A stretch of DNA of 64,000 nucleotides from Bacillota bacterium (GTDB taxonomy: Bacteria; Bacillota_I; Bacilli_A; Izemoplasmatales; UBA1188): the NCBI GenBank assembly GCA_023410715.1, contig JAEYPN010000016.1:1-64000 (forward strand), written 5' to 3'. Below the pieces are notes generated by a model. It was not told the DNA's origin and did not search any database. It worked only from the letters and a program-made list of their open reading frames with translations. Below are positions 1 through 8,471 of this stretch, in pieces. Position 1 is the stretch's first letter. The number at the start of each line of letters is the position of its first letter. The translations under genes were made by a program, and so were the position numbers.

Positions 1-18
1 GTGGAAAACCAATACTTA

Positions 19-60
19 ACAAAATAATAAAAGCTGAAAGTACAATGGTACAATCAGCTT
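19..60 (-). terminator. Probable terminator or cruciform downstream of the DUF885 lipoprotein gene
   Basis: AAGCTGA (31-37) pairs with TCAGCTT (54-60), with an inner GTAC-AATG-GTAC hairpin. Read on the minus strand the stem is followed by a T-rich tail (TTTTATTATTTTG). It lies about 185 bases past the stop of the lipoprotein gene at 245, so assignment to that gene is inference. Confidence 0.45.
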
Positions 61-190
61 CATTATGATTACGTTTTTAAAACAATACACTTTTTTTATT
101 TATGTCCTTGACATAGGGTACACATTACTTGTTTCATGCTTTTTAAATATTTAGAAAATCAATGTACACATACTAACTTTAAACTTAACT

Positions 191-218
191 GATGTGTAAG
201 CTTTAAAGTTTACACATC
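191..218. repeat. 28-bp near-perfect inverted repeat
   Basis: GATGTGTAA (191-199) and TTACACATC (210-218) are perfect complements, and the centre is the palindrome CTTTAAAG, so nearly the whole 28 bases fold back with one G/T wobble pair. It sits 27 bases past the stop of the DUF885 gene. The minus-strand tail has few T residues, so it could be a weak terminator, an mRNA 3' stabiliser or a protein-binding palindrome. TACACAT also occurs near 120 and 165. Confidence 0.6.
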
Positions 219-244
219 AAATTTTTATAAAACTCTTTTTATTT

Positions 245-2182
245 CTAATTGCCTTTCGTATCGCTAATATATTTATCAACAGCTTTTTTAACTGTTTCCC
301 ATGGTGCTGGACCACATTCAAGAATTGCACAGTGGAAAAAGTAATCATCATATAATAATTTTAATTCTTTCTTAGCATAGTTACGTAAATCAACCATTTG
401 ATAATAACCATAATAATAAGTAATGAAGTTTGTAGGAATTTCAACCATTTGTTCAAAGATTGCCTTCGCATCATCTAAACCAATTGAAAAATATTCTTTT
501 GCATAACTATAAACATCTGATACATTCCAGCCTTCATAACCAATTCCTAAATCAATTCTGGCATAGATTAAATATGATAAGCATTCATTACTACGTCTAA
601 AATCAAGAAGGCTTGAGCTTATACCCTCATATGTTGATAAATATTTTGAAACATAATTTTCTGCATATACCGCCCAACCTTCAGAATATCCTGAATAACT
701 TATTGCACTTCTTACATTTTTTGTCTCGTAGAAACTTTTAAAATATGTATGTTGATATAAATGTCCAGGGAAACCCTCATGACATAAAGTTGAAAATAAA
801 TCAGTTCCACTTGATGTAGTAAGTGGTTCAAAATCTTTAGGGTTTACATAAATTGATTCAAGTACATTTGCATCAATTACTGATTTAAAATAATAAGCTG
901 GTGAAGAATTTTCTTGAAGTGATTCATGAACTAAAGAGATTTGATACTTAAGTTCTAGACTTGATTTGGGGAAATCATTATAGATATAAGATACAACTCT
1001 TTCTAAGGCTTCTTCGTATTCCCTACCATTTAATAGATCAAGATTTTCTAGTTCAGTATAAATAAATTTATTTTTTCTTACATATGACATAATAGTTGAA
1101 TACTCTAAATCAATTTTTTCCTCAATATATGAAATCATTTCTTGTGGAGTAATATCTTTACCAACCGCATCTTTTAGTAGATAAGCATAATATGCTTTAC
1201 CTGTATCTGTATGTCCTAAGCCATAGTTGGTACCATCTTTTGTCGCTTTCCCAAGGAGTTTTTCCATCTCAACTTTTAAATAGCGGTATGCTTCAACGAA
1301 TTGTTCATTAACTATTTTTTTATTTTCTTCTTTATATGAAACTTTTTCTTCTGCGGTTAAAAAATCTAATGCATCAATCTTATCATTAAAAACTGGAATT
1401 AAGTAATTTTCTTCTTCTGTGTCATAGAAGTTAACACATTGTTCAATAACCCCATTAATGATAAAATCTGGCATTGAAAGTCCTAAAGCCACTTTTTCAT
1501 TTTCAAAAGCCACAAGAGATTCAAATGATTCTTTAGCTTGAGAGACATATTTCATATAATTATCAATATCATTTTTTGTATAAAAATGATATTCTGCTAA
1601 AATTGATGGTAATTGTGCCTGATAGCCTAAATAGCTTCCAAGTGGAACATTATAATAATAGAATTCCATTGGCATATATAAGGTATTTTCAAAGTAAAAT
1701 AAAATGGCATCATAATCAATTTGATTTTGGAAGCATAATTCACTATAGTTAAAATCTTTTAATTCATCAATCAATTCTAAAATTAATGCATTAGCTTCCT
1801 CATAATCTATATAAGACATCGTTGAAGGTGTAACCTCTTCCCCCTCTAGTCCAAAAGACTCAGGATTTGATAAAACGAAGTTAATGCTTAATGGATCACC
1901 CTCTAAAATTTTAATAAAAAGTTCATCACAAAATGTTTCAAAAGCTAAATCTACCGCTGTTTTAATCGCTGTTGTTGTGACTCTTGAATGATTTCTTGAA
2001 GTCGATGTAGAAAGAGTTGTTTTTGACTTGGTTGTTATAAGATCATTTTTTGTAGTTTTTAAGGTTACAGATGTGGTTACTTTATTGCTTGTCGATTTTT
2101 TTGTTGTGGTTAAGTTTTTACAACCGCTTAAAAAAATACATAATACAAAAATAAATAAAAATATTTTTTTTATTCTTTTCAT
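245..2182 (-). CDS. DUF885 family lipoprotein, putative metallopeptidase
   Basis: A 645-residue exported lipoprotein. The first 20 residues are a basic and hydrophobic signal peptide ending in LSGC, a lipobox with Cys21 as lipidation site. A Thr/Ser/Lys-rich linker (about residues 24-72) would hold the domain away from the membrane. The rest matches the DUF885 family, with the HEGFPGH motif near residue 466 and the downstream EGWAVYAE motif near 500. This HExxxxH...EGW pattern is typical of the family and suggests a zinc-dependent hydrolase, probably a peptidase acting outside the cell. That activity is inferred from the motif. It is monocistronic, and the start follows a G-rich site (aggccATG context). 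Length is usual for the family with an added linker. Confidence 0.8.
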   Translation of the reverse strand: MKRIKKIFLFIFVLCIFLSGCKNLTTTKKSTSNKVTTSVTLKTTKNDLITTKSKTTLSTSTSRNHSRVTTTAIKTAVDLAFETFCDELFIKILEGDPLSINFVLSNPESFGLEGEEVTPSTMSYIDYEEANALILELIDELKDFNYSELCFQNQIDYDAILFYFENTLYMPMEFYYYNVPLGSYLGYQAQLPSILAEYHFYTKNDIDNYMKYVSQAKESFESLVAFENEKVALGLSMPDFIINGVIEQCVNFYDTEEENYLIPVFNDKIDALDFLTAEEKVSYKEENKKIVNEQFVEAYRYLKVEMEKLLGKATKDGTNYGLGHTDTGKAYYAYLLKDAVGKDITPQEMISYIEEKIDLEYSTIMSYVRKNKFIYTELENLDLLNGREYEEALERVVSYIYNDFPKSSLELKYQISLVHESLQENSSPAYYFKSVIDANVLESIYVNPKDFEPLTTSSGTDLFSTLCHEGFPGHLYQHTYFKSFYETKNVRSAISYSGYSEGWAVYAENYVSKYLSTYEGISSSLLDFRRSNECLSYLIYARIDLGIGYEGWNVSDVYSYAKEYFSIGLDDAKAIFEQMVEIPTNFITYYYGYYQMVDLRNYAKKELKLLYDDYFFHCAILECGPAPWETVKKAVDKYISDTKGN

Positions 2183-2360
2183 GGCCTACCCCTTTTCATA
2201 AAATAAATTTTTAAAGATTATACAACTATCTTTTAAAGTATTCAATTACTTTTTACATTTTTTTAAATTTAATTTGCACATAAATTTTTATTACTCCAAT
2301 TATTCTTATTTTTTTCTTATTTTCGACAATTAAACGCATTTTTTTATTTTTTTAACTTTA

Positions 2361-2391
2361 AATTAAAAAATGCCAAGTTTTTAACTTGACA
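2361..2391 (-). terminator. Intrinsic terminator of the ABC exporter operon
   Basis: On the minus strand TGTCAAG (2391-2385) pairs with CTTGGCA (2377-2371), one G-T pair, followed by TTTTTTAATTT. It lies immediately past the stop of the second exporter gene. Confidence 0.75.
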
Positions 2392-2394
2392 CTT

Positions 2395-4161
2395 TTATTC
2401 TTTTGCGAACTGTAAACGATATAAGTTATAGTAATATCCTTGTTTCTTAAGAAGCTCATTATGCGTGCCTTCTTCAATGATTTCTCCATGATATAACACA
2501 ATAATTTTATTTGCATGTTGGATAGTTGATAAACGGTGCGCGACAATTAACATCGTACCAATACTCATGATTTTCTTTAATGATTCTTGAATTAGTTGTT
2601 CCGTCTCCGTATCAATATTCGCTGTTGCTTCATCCAAAATCATAATTTTTGGTTTATGAACAACAGTTCTTGCAAATGATAAAAGCTGTCTTTCACCAGA
2701 TGAGAAGTTATTTCCTCTTTCTCTTACCTCTGATTCATAGCCATCCTTTAATTTTTCAATAAATGTCGAAGCATTAACATAATCACAAGCTTCTTTAACG
2801 TCTTTATCAGTTATTTCTTCTTCATCAAGACGAATATTACTATAAATTGTCCCACTAAATAAGAAAACATCCTGAAGCATCTGACCAATGTTTTTTCTTA
2901 GTGATGCAATTTTTATCTTTTTAACATTTATACCATCTAAAAATATTTCACCTTGTTGAATATCATAGTTTCTTACAAGTAATCCTAAAATGGTTGTCTT
3001 ACCAGCTCCTGTCGCCCCAACAAAAGCACAGGTCTCTTTGGCATTTATTTTAAAAGAAACATTTTTTAAAATCCATTCACCAGGCGTATACTCAAACCAC
3101 ACATTTTTAAATTCAATTTCACCTTTGACACAATCAAGTTCAATCGCGTCTTCATCATCTACTATTAAAGGCTTTGTATCAATCATTTCAAAAATTCTTT
3201 CACTTGCTGCAAAAGCAGATTGTAATACATTAAACTGTTCGGCTAGTGTTTGAATTGGATTAAAGAAGCTTGATACATAAGTAATAAAGGTCACTAGTAC
3301 CCCAACCTCAATTGTCTTTTCGACAATGGCCGCTTTAGCTCCAACAATAACTACTAAAATTGTCGATAAAATATATAATCCATACATAAGAGGCCTAAAA
3401 ATACCAAAGATAAAAATAACCTTTAACGAACTCTTCTTAAGATCGTTATTTGCTTTAATAAATTCTTTTTCTTTCTTATTTTCTTGGTTAAAGATTTGCG
3501 TAATCTTCATTCCTGATAAATTCTCTGATAAAAACGAGTTAACTAAAGTGATGTTATTTCTTTCTACTCTATGAGCTCTACGAGAAATCTTTCTAAATAC
3601 AATGGCCATAACTAAAACAATTGGCATCACTGCTAAAACATATAATGCTAATTTAACATTAATAATTAACATCGCAACTGCTATACCAACTAAGGTAAAG
3701 ATATTTTTAATCAGGTTAACGATAACGCTAGTATACATTTCATTTAAAGTATTAGTATCGTTAGTTACTCTTGTCACAAGCTTTCCTGTTGGTGTTTCGT
3801 TAATCTGCGAAATAGAAAGCTTTTCAATGTTTGTAAAGACTTCTTCTCTAATGTTGTGAATAATATTTTGTCCAGCTTTTTGTAAAATTAAAGTTTGTTT
3901 ATATTCAACATAAATAGCTGCTAAAATACCTATTAAAAAATAGGAGACTATTAAAATTATTCGCTTATAGTCAATCACATCTTTAGAAAGAATTGTTATT
4001 GTTTCACCTAACAAAACTGGAACTAAAACATCAAGTAACACAAGCATTAATATTAAAATCAAACTAATAATAAATTGTTTTTTATAGGGCTTAGCATAAT
4101 TTAAAAGACGCTTGGTAATTTCTTTATCACTTATTTTATTTAATCTAGTATTTTCATCCAT
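2395..4161 (-). CDS. ABC exporter half-transporter, catalytically competent subunit
   Basis: A 588-residue fused permease-ATPase of the multidrug/lipid exporter family (BmrD, LmrD, TM288 type). Six membrane helices fill residues 20-310. The nucleotide-binding domain carries Walker A GATGAGKTT (about 381), signature FSSGERQL (about 485), Walker B IMILDEATANID (about 507) and the H-loop in VAHRLST. The Walker B glutamate is present, so this half should hydrolyse ATP. Its signature (SSGER rather than SGGQ) deviates slightly from consensus. It starts one base after the upstream subunit stops, so the two are co-translated and almost certainly form a heterodimer. Substrate cannot be read from sequence; drug, peptide or lipid export are all possible. 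Confidence 0.9.
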   Translation of the reverse strand: MDENTRLNKISDKEITKRLLNYAKPYKKQFIISLILILMLVLLDVLVPVLLGETITILSKDVIDYKRIILIVSYFLIGILAAIYVEYKQTLILQKAGQNIIHNIREEVFTNIEKLSISQINETPTGKLVTRVTNDTNTLNEMYTSVIVNLIKNIFTLVGIAVAMLIINVKLALYVLAVMPIVLVMAIVFRKISRRAHRVERNNITLVNSFLSENLSGMKITQIFNQENKKEKEFIKANNDLKKSSLKVIFIFGIFRPLMYGLYILSTILVVIVGAKAAIVEKTIEVGVLVTFITYVSSFFNPIQTLAEQFNVLQSAFAASERIFEMIDTKPLIVDDEDAIELDCVKGEIEFKNVWFEYTPGEWILKNVSFKINAKETCAFVGATGAGKTTILGLLVRNYDIQQGEIFLDGINVKKIKIASLRKNIGQMLQDVFLFSGTIYSNIRLDEEEITDKDVKEACDYVNASTFIEKLKDGYESEVRERGNNFSSGERQLLSFARTVVHKPKIMILDEATANIDTETEQLIQESLKKIMSIGTMLIVAHRLSTIQHANKIIVLYHGEIIEEGTHNELLKKQGYYYNLYRLQFAKE

Positions 4162-4162
4162 T

Positions 4163-5917
4163 TTATGATACCTCCTCTTCTAACTTTTGGAGTTCAACCA
4201 TTTCCCTATATTCTTTACTTGTTTCAAGGAGGTTTTTATGGGTATCAAAGGCTAAGATTTTTCCATCTTCAACAATCATAATCCGGTCCAGATTTTGAAC
4301 AGTCGAAATTCTATGAGCGGTAATAATCGTTGTTTTTCCTTTTCTTAGCTTCCGTAAATTATTTAAAATTGTTTCTTCTGTTTTAGTATCACAAGCTGAA
4401 ACCGCATCATCTAAAATTAAAATCTTCGGATTTTTATATAAAGATCGAGCAATCGAAATACGCTGTTTTTGTCCACCAGAAACGGTGACTCCTCTTTCAC
4501 CTAAAACAGTCTTAAACTCTTCTTTAAATTCCATGATATTACTATATATATCTGCCATTTTAGAGGCTTCTATTACTTCTTCATGATTCACAACATCACT
4601 GCTAAAGGCAATATTTTCTTCAATTGTTTTAGAGAATAAGAAATTATCTTGTGGCACATAACCAACAAGTGATCTAGCATCTTTAACTTTGAGCTTCATA
4701 ATATCATAGCCCCCTAGATAAATTGAATCCTTATTCACATTATAGATTCTTAAAATCATTTCAAGAATTGTTGTCTTTCCACTACCAGTTTTACCAATAA
4801 TACCAATAAATTCTCCATCCTTTATATCAAACGACATATCTTCTAAAACAGGGCTATCGCTACCTGGATATTTAAAGGTTAAATGATTAAAACTAATTGC
4901 GCCACTCATGTTTTCAGTATCAATTAATTCCCCATCAACAATTTCAACCTTTTCATTTAATAAAGCGTTGATTCTTGATAAACTTGCCTTAGCTTGAGAT
5001 CGCATATTAATTAATTGGGCGATGGCCATCATTGGCCAAGTTAAGGTTGAAAAATATGACATATACTCCTGTAAATTACCAACATTAAACTCTACTTTAT
5101 CATTTACTTTATATTGATATACTAAGTAACTACCATAGCCAATAATAATTAAAATTATTAAATTAATAACCAAAGTAATAGCTGCATTTAAAATGGCTGA
5201 GTACTTAACAAACTCAATATTTTTTTCGACATTATCTTTATTAATTTTTTTAAATTTTAATAGTTCTTTTGCTTCTTTTACAAAAGCCTTAATAACGCTT
5301 AATCCTGAAAAATTTTCTAAAGTAAAATCTGATAATTTCTCAAAAGCCTGTTGACGAGCCTCAAATTTTTTAGTCATAAAGCGGCCGATGATGCCGCCGC
5401 AAAGTGCTAAAATTAATAAAGGTACAGAAGAAATTAAGGTTAAGGCAACATTTAGTTTAAACATTTTAATAAAGGCAAGTAGCCCTAAAAATACTGCATC
5501 AATTAACATGACTGTTCCTGAACCAAAGAAATTTCTTAGTGTCTGTAAGTCATTACTATATAAAGCCACGATGGCACCAGTTTTATTTTCATTATAATAA
5601 CGCTGTGAGAGTTTTAGAGACTTCTCAAACATTTTTTCTCGTAAGCATGATTCAATCCTAACTCCCACACCCAAAATGCAAATACGCCAAGTAAAACGCC
5701 CAACAACCATAACAATACCAATAAGTAAAAGATTCTTCATTAATGACCTAACAATTTCCATTGTTAAAGTTTTATCATTAATACCATTAATTAAATCTCT
5801 ATTAATTTCTGGTATTAATAATTGGTAATAATCAACAGCTAATAGGGCAATTATTCCAATGATAAAAAAAATCGCAAATTTAAGATAATACTTATTTATA
5901 TGTCTACCAAATATCAT
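4163..5917 (-). CDS. ABC exporter half-transporter, degenerate-site subunit
   Basis: About 584 residues, permease followed by ATPase, partner of the next gene. Walker A GKTGSGKTT (about 377), signature VSGGQKQR (about 479) and H-loop TAHRIST are intact, but Walker B reads LILDDAVSACD (about 499), with aspartate where the catalytic glutamate should be. This is the hallmark of the inactive half in heterodimeric exporters such as BmrCD, LmrCD and TM287/288. I place the start at 5917 because GGTGGTGATTA precedes that ATG. A start at 5959 would add 14 residues with no ribosome site. The deviating half normally holds ATP in the non-hydrolytic site while the partner hydrolyses. Confidence 0.9.
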   Translation of the reverse strand: MIFGRHINKYYLKFAIFFIIGIIALLAVDYYQLLIPEINRDLINGINDKTLTMEIVRSLMKNLLLIGIVMVVGRFTWRICILGVGVRIESCLREKMFEKSLKLSQRYYNENKTGAIVALYSNDLQTLRNFFGSGTVMLIDAVFLGLLAFIKMFKLNVALTLISSVPLLILALCGGIIGRFMTKKFEARQQAFEKLSDFTLENFSGLSVIKAFVKEAKELLKFKKINKDNVEKNIEFVKYSAILNAAITLVINLIILIIIGYGSYLVYQYKVNDKVEFNVGNLQEYMSYFSTLTWPMMAIAQLINMRSQAKASLSRINALLNEKVEIVDGELIDTENMSGAISFNHLTFKYPGSDSPVLEDMSFDIKDGEFIGIIGKTGSGKTTILEMILRIYNVNKDSIYLGGYDIMKLKVKDARSLVGYVPQDNFLFSKTIEENIAFSSDVVNHEEVIEASKMADIYSNIMEFKEEFKTVLGERGVTVSGGQKQRISIARSLYKNPKILILDDAVSACDTKTEETILNNLRKLRKGKTTIITAHRISTVQNLDRIMIVEDGKILAFDTHKNLLETSKEYREMVELQKLEEEVS

Positions 5918-6229
5918 ATTAATCACCACCAAAAAAACATTATATAAATAATAGCACATATATTTATTAAAAACAATGATTTTCGAATGTTTAGATTTAA
6001 ATTATTTTACAAGATTTCTTATACTTTATAAGTCCATAAATATAGGATAATTTACCATTAAAATTTTAAAATGAGAATAAATAAATTAATATAGTTATTG
6101 GCTTAATTCCTAATTTAAATTTTAGATGTAATAATAAAAATTTTATAAAAAAGAATTACCGATTTTTAGATAAGATATTATTTACTTTATTTTGTAAATC
6201 AATATAATATTTAATATACGAGGTGCGAA
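5918..6229. other. Divergent promoter region between the ABC operon and the SGNH gene
   Basis: A 312-base AT-rich stretch without a plausible gene. It holds the minus-strand promoter at 5948-5976 and a plus-strand -10 (TATAAT, 6203-6208) with a weak -35 (TTTACT, 6181-6186, spacing 16) for the SGNH hydrolase gene. I see no conserved leader structure in it. Confidence 0.6.
5948..5976 (-). promoter_or_regulatory. Putative sigma-A promoter of the ABC exporter operon
   Basis: On the minus strand TTGTTT (5976-5971) and TATTAT (5953-5948) are separated by 17 bases. The layout is identical to the TTGTTT-N17-TATTAT promoter at 11320, which supports it. The transcript would have a leader of about 25 bases. 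Confidence 0.5.
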
Positions 6230-7222
6230 ATGATTTATCAAAATGTTGAACTATATAATGTAAATGAAATGATTTATGATGAAAAACAACAAGGCTACTT
6301 ATTATCTCGTGTTCCTTTAACATTAAAAGAACATTTAAATAAAAAAGCTCAAGAGGCTATATTTTATGGCACTGGAACTGAGATTCGCTTTAATATAAAA
6401 AGTGATGTTGTAAAAATCACTATAAAACGCGGGGAAGCTTCTGATATGCATCGTCCAGGAATTTGTGAAATCTATTATGGTGATTATCAAGCGACATGGG
6501 ATTATTATCCTCAAGCAATTACTCTAGATGAAACAGTAATTGTAATTAATAAAAAAGATGTTGAATCGCTAAAGAAATATCGTTACCGCTTTGATCCAGA
6601 ATTAATTAGAGTTATTCTTCCATATGACTGGATTAATGTTTTAATAAAAATTGAAGGTGAAACTTCTATCCCTAACTCTAGCCAAATACCTGATAAGAAA
6701 ATTTTATTTTATGGTTCTTCTATTACCCATGGATCAACTGCTAGTACACCATCACTAACTTATGCATCGCTTACTAGCCATAATCTTGGATGTGATTTAA
6801 TTTCTTTAGGATTTGCGGGTTCTTGTTTTTTAGAAAAAGAAATGGCTCAATATATTAGGAGTTTAAAATATAATATTACTGTATTAGAGCTTGGAATTAA
6901 TGTATATGGAATTAGTCCAATAGACTTATATAATAGGGCTATAACATTTATTAAAACTTTAGATTTAACTAAGCCAACATTTGTAATCGATATTTTTACT
7001 TGTGTACATGATTTAAACAATGAAAAGTTAGTTAAAGAGTACAGAAACATTATAAAAAATGTAGTTAAAGAAATAAACAATCCAAATGTCTATTATATTT
7101 GTGGTAAAAAAATGATTACAAGAGTCGATGGTTTATCAATTGATAAGCTTCATCCATCAGAATATGGAATGATGGAAATAGCTGAAAAATTAACAAAATT
7201 TATTAAAAATAAAATTAAATAG
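6230..7222 (+). CDS. SGNH/GDSL family hydrolase (esterase)
   Basis: A 330-residue cytoplasmic protein with no signal peptide. The C-terminal two thirds carry the SGNH blocks: block I FYGSSITHG (nucleophile serine, about residue 165), a glycine in SLGFAGSC (block II), LGINVYG (block III asparagine) and DKLHPSE (block V Asp/His). The first 130 residues form a beta-rich domain of the kind found before the hydrolase in carbohydrate-esterase-like SGNH proteins. The likely role is deacylation of a sugar or other small ester; the substrate is unknown. The start follows GAGGTG. It is a single gene ended by the terminator at 7235. Confidence 0.8.
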   Translation: MIYQNVELYNVNEMIYDEKQQGYLLSRVPLTLKEHLNKKAQEAIFYGTGTEIRFNIKSDVVKITIKRGEASDMHRPGICEIYYGDYQATWDYYPQAITLDETVIVINKKDVESLKKYRYRFDPELIRVILPYDWINVLIKIEGETSIPNSSQIPDKKILFYGSSITHGSTASTPSLTYASLTSHNLGCDLISLGFAGSCFLEKEMAQYIRSLKYNITVLELGINVYGISPIDLYNRAITFIKTLDLTKPTFVIDIFTCVHDLNNEKLVKEYRNIIKNVVKEINNPNVYYICGKKMITRVDGLSIDKLHPSEYGMMEIAEKLTKFIKNKIK

Positions 7223-7234
7223 TGTTTATTAAGA

Positions 7235-7272
7235 GAAAGGAACCTACATTAAAATATGTTTCTTTCTTTTTT
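7235..7272 (+). terminator. Intrinsic terminator of the SGNH hydrolase gene
   Basis: GAAAGGAAC (7235-7243) pairs with GTTTCTTTC (7258-7266), one G-T pair, followed by six T residues. Confidence 0.8.
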
Positions 7273-7283
7273 ACATCACATTT

Positions 7284-7321
7284 AAAAAGGATTAACAACT
7301 TATGGGTCATTAATCCTTAAA
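7284..7321 (-). terminator. Terminator of the alpha/beta hydrolase gene group
   Basis: AAGGATTAA (7287-7295) and TTAATCCTT (7310-7318) are perfect complements. On the minus strand the stem is followed by a short T run, just past the stop at 7326. It also ends in A residues upstream and could act in both directions. Confidence 0.7.
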
Positions 7322-7325
7322 ACAT

Positions 7326-8042
7326 TTAATCTTGAAGAAATTCTAAAATATCATCAATAATTTTCGTATTATTCTTACTACTTAACATCAAATGCGATAT
7401 ATCTGGATAAATGATTAGTTTTTTCTTTTCATTTATGCAAAGATTATAATTATATCTAACTGAAGCTTCAGGAACAAATTGATCTAGTTCTCCCCAAATA
7501 ATTAAGGTTGGATTTTTAATTTCTTCAACGTTATCATTGCATTTTTTTATTATTTTCACAAAGTTAGATAATGTATGATAGTTATAGTTAGGAAATAAAC
7601 TTTTCATTGCAAACTTAAAAGCTACTTTATCATCAGCAATGGTTCCTTTACACATTTCTAAATATTCTTTCGAGTTAAAAATTGTTTTTAAATAAAAATA
7701 AAACTTTTTAAAGGGTAAATTTAAATTTAAAAATTTATTAGCTGGCGCTAAAAGAACAAGTTTATTAAAATCTCTAACATTTGATAAGTAAGTGGCTAAA
7801 GCTCCACCCATTGAAAAACCAATTACATCAATGTCATCATAATCTCTTTTTAAATTATCAAATGTCTCATAAAGACATTTGAATGTTGCATCAATGTCAA
7901 AATCTTTTAAATCGTTACATTCTCCATGTCCTGGAAAAAGTACTCTTTCTACGTGGTCATATCTTTTTAAAAGATGCTTATATAATGGTTCAAAATCATG
8001 GTAATCTGATAAAAATCCGTGAAGCAATAGTACCGCCTTCAT
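7326..8042 (-). CDS. Alpha/beta hydrolase, Est30-like carboxylesterase
   Basis: A 238-residue soluble serine hydrolase. Visible are the oxyanion loop LLHGF near the N-terminus, the nucleophile elbow GFSMGGA (serine about residue 78), the acid in WGELDQFVP (about 185) and the catalytic histidine in PDISHLML (about 217). Order and length match the carboxylesterase/monoacylglycerol lipase group (Est30, YvaK). It probably hydrolyses short-chain esters or monoacylglycerols in the cytoplasm. It lies 8 bases past the PPC-domain gene and shares a transcript with it and the dehydrogenase gene upstream. Confidence 0.85.
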   Translation of the reverse strand: MKAVLLLHGFLSDYHDFEPLYKHLLKRYDHVERVLFPGHGECNDLKDFDIDATFKCLYETFDNLKRDYDDIDVIGFSMGGALATYLSNVRDFNKLVLLAPANKFLNLNLPFKKFYFYLKTIFNSKEYLEMCKGTIADDKVAFKFAMKSLFPNYNYHTLSNFVKIIKKCNDNVEEIKNPTLIIWGELDQFVPEASVRYNYNLCINEKKKLIIYPDISHLMLSSKNNTKIIDDILEFLQD

Positions 8043-8050
8043 ATCATCAC

Positions 8051-8470
8051 CTATATTTTAATGCGTTTGATACCTAATTCATTATCATTTAATTTAATAA
8101 GGTCATTTGTTAAGATTTGTCCAAATATTTCACATGTTAAAGAAACTGTACCATTAAGTAAATGTCCGCCTTTTACTTTAAAATCAGATGAGGCAAAGCT
8201 AATGTGCGCATGGACAACTGGTTTATTTTCAAAATAGCCAAAATTACCAGTTAAATTAACAATTTCAAAATCACCTTTAAATTCCTGAATAACATATTGT
8301 TTTAAAACGGGATCAAAAATGCCAATCTTTAAAAAGTTTGCGGCTCCAATCCCTGTAAATGAACCACCTCTGATATTTTCTTTTATAGCAATATCATGTA
8401 AACTTGAAATAATATCCTCATCTTTATCAAGACGAACGACAATCTTATCTTTTTCTATTCTATAATCCAT
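8051..8470 (-). CDS. PPC (DUF296) domain protein
   Basis: A 139-residue single-domain protein that matches the plants-and-prokaryotes-conserved (PPC/DUF296) fold: the motif GGSFTGIGAA near residue 36, the central FEIVNLTGN and the metal-site-like PVVHAHISF followed by GGHLLNG. In bacteria these proteins are small trimers, often called DNA-binding because the fold occurs in plant AT-hook proteins, but no AT-hook is present here and DNA binding is not supported. The histidines in VHAHI and GGH may bind a metal. It is the middle gene of a three-gene unit with the dehydrogenase (1-base gap) and the esterase. Confidence 0.85.
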   Translation of the reverse strand: MDYRIEKDKIVVRLDKDEDIISSLHDIAIKENIRGGSFTGIGAANFLKIGIFDPVLKQYVIQEFKGDFEIVNLTGNFGYFENKPVVHAHISFASSDFKVKGGHLLNGTVSLTCEIFGQILTNDLIKLNDNELGIKRIKI

Positions 8471-8471
8471 C

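Noticed and set aside
2358..2546. 62-codon frame at the end of the exporter operon
   Set aside because: It overlaps the exporter gene in another frame and includes the terminator.
2990..3253. Open frame opposite the ABC exporter gene
   Set aside because: It is a shadow of the ATPase domain in another frame, with no ribosome site or family resemblance.
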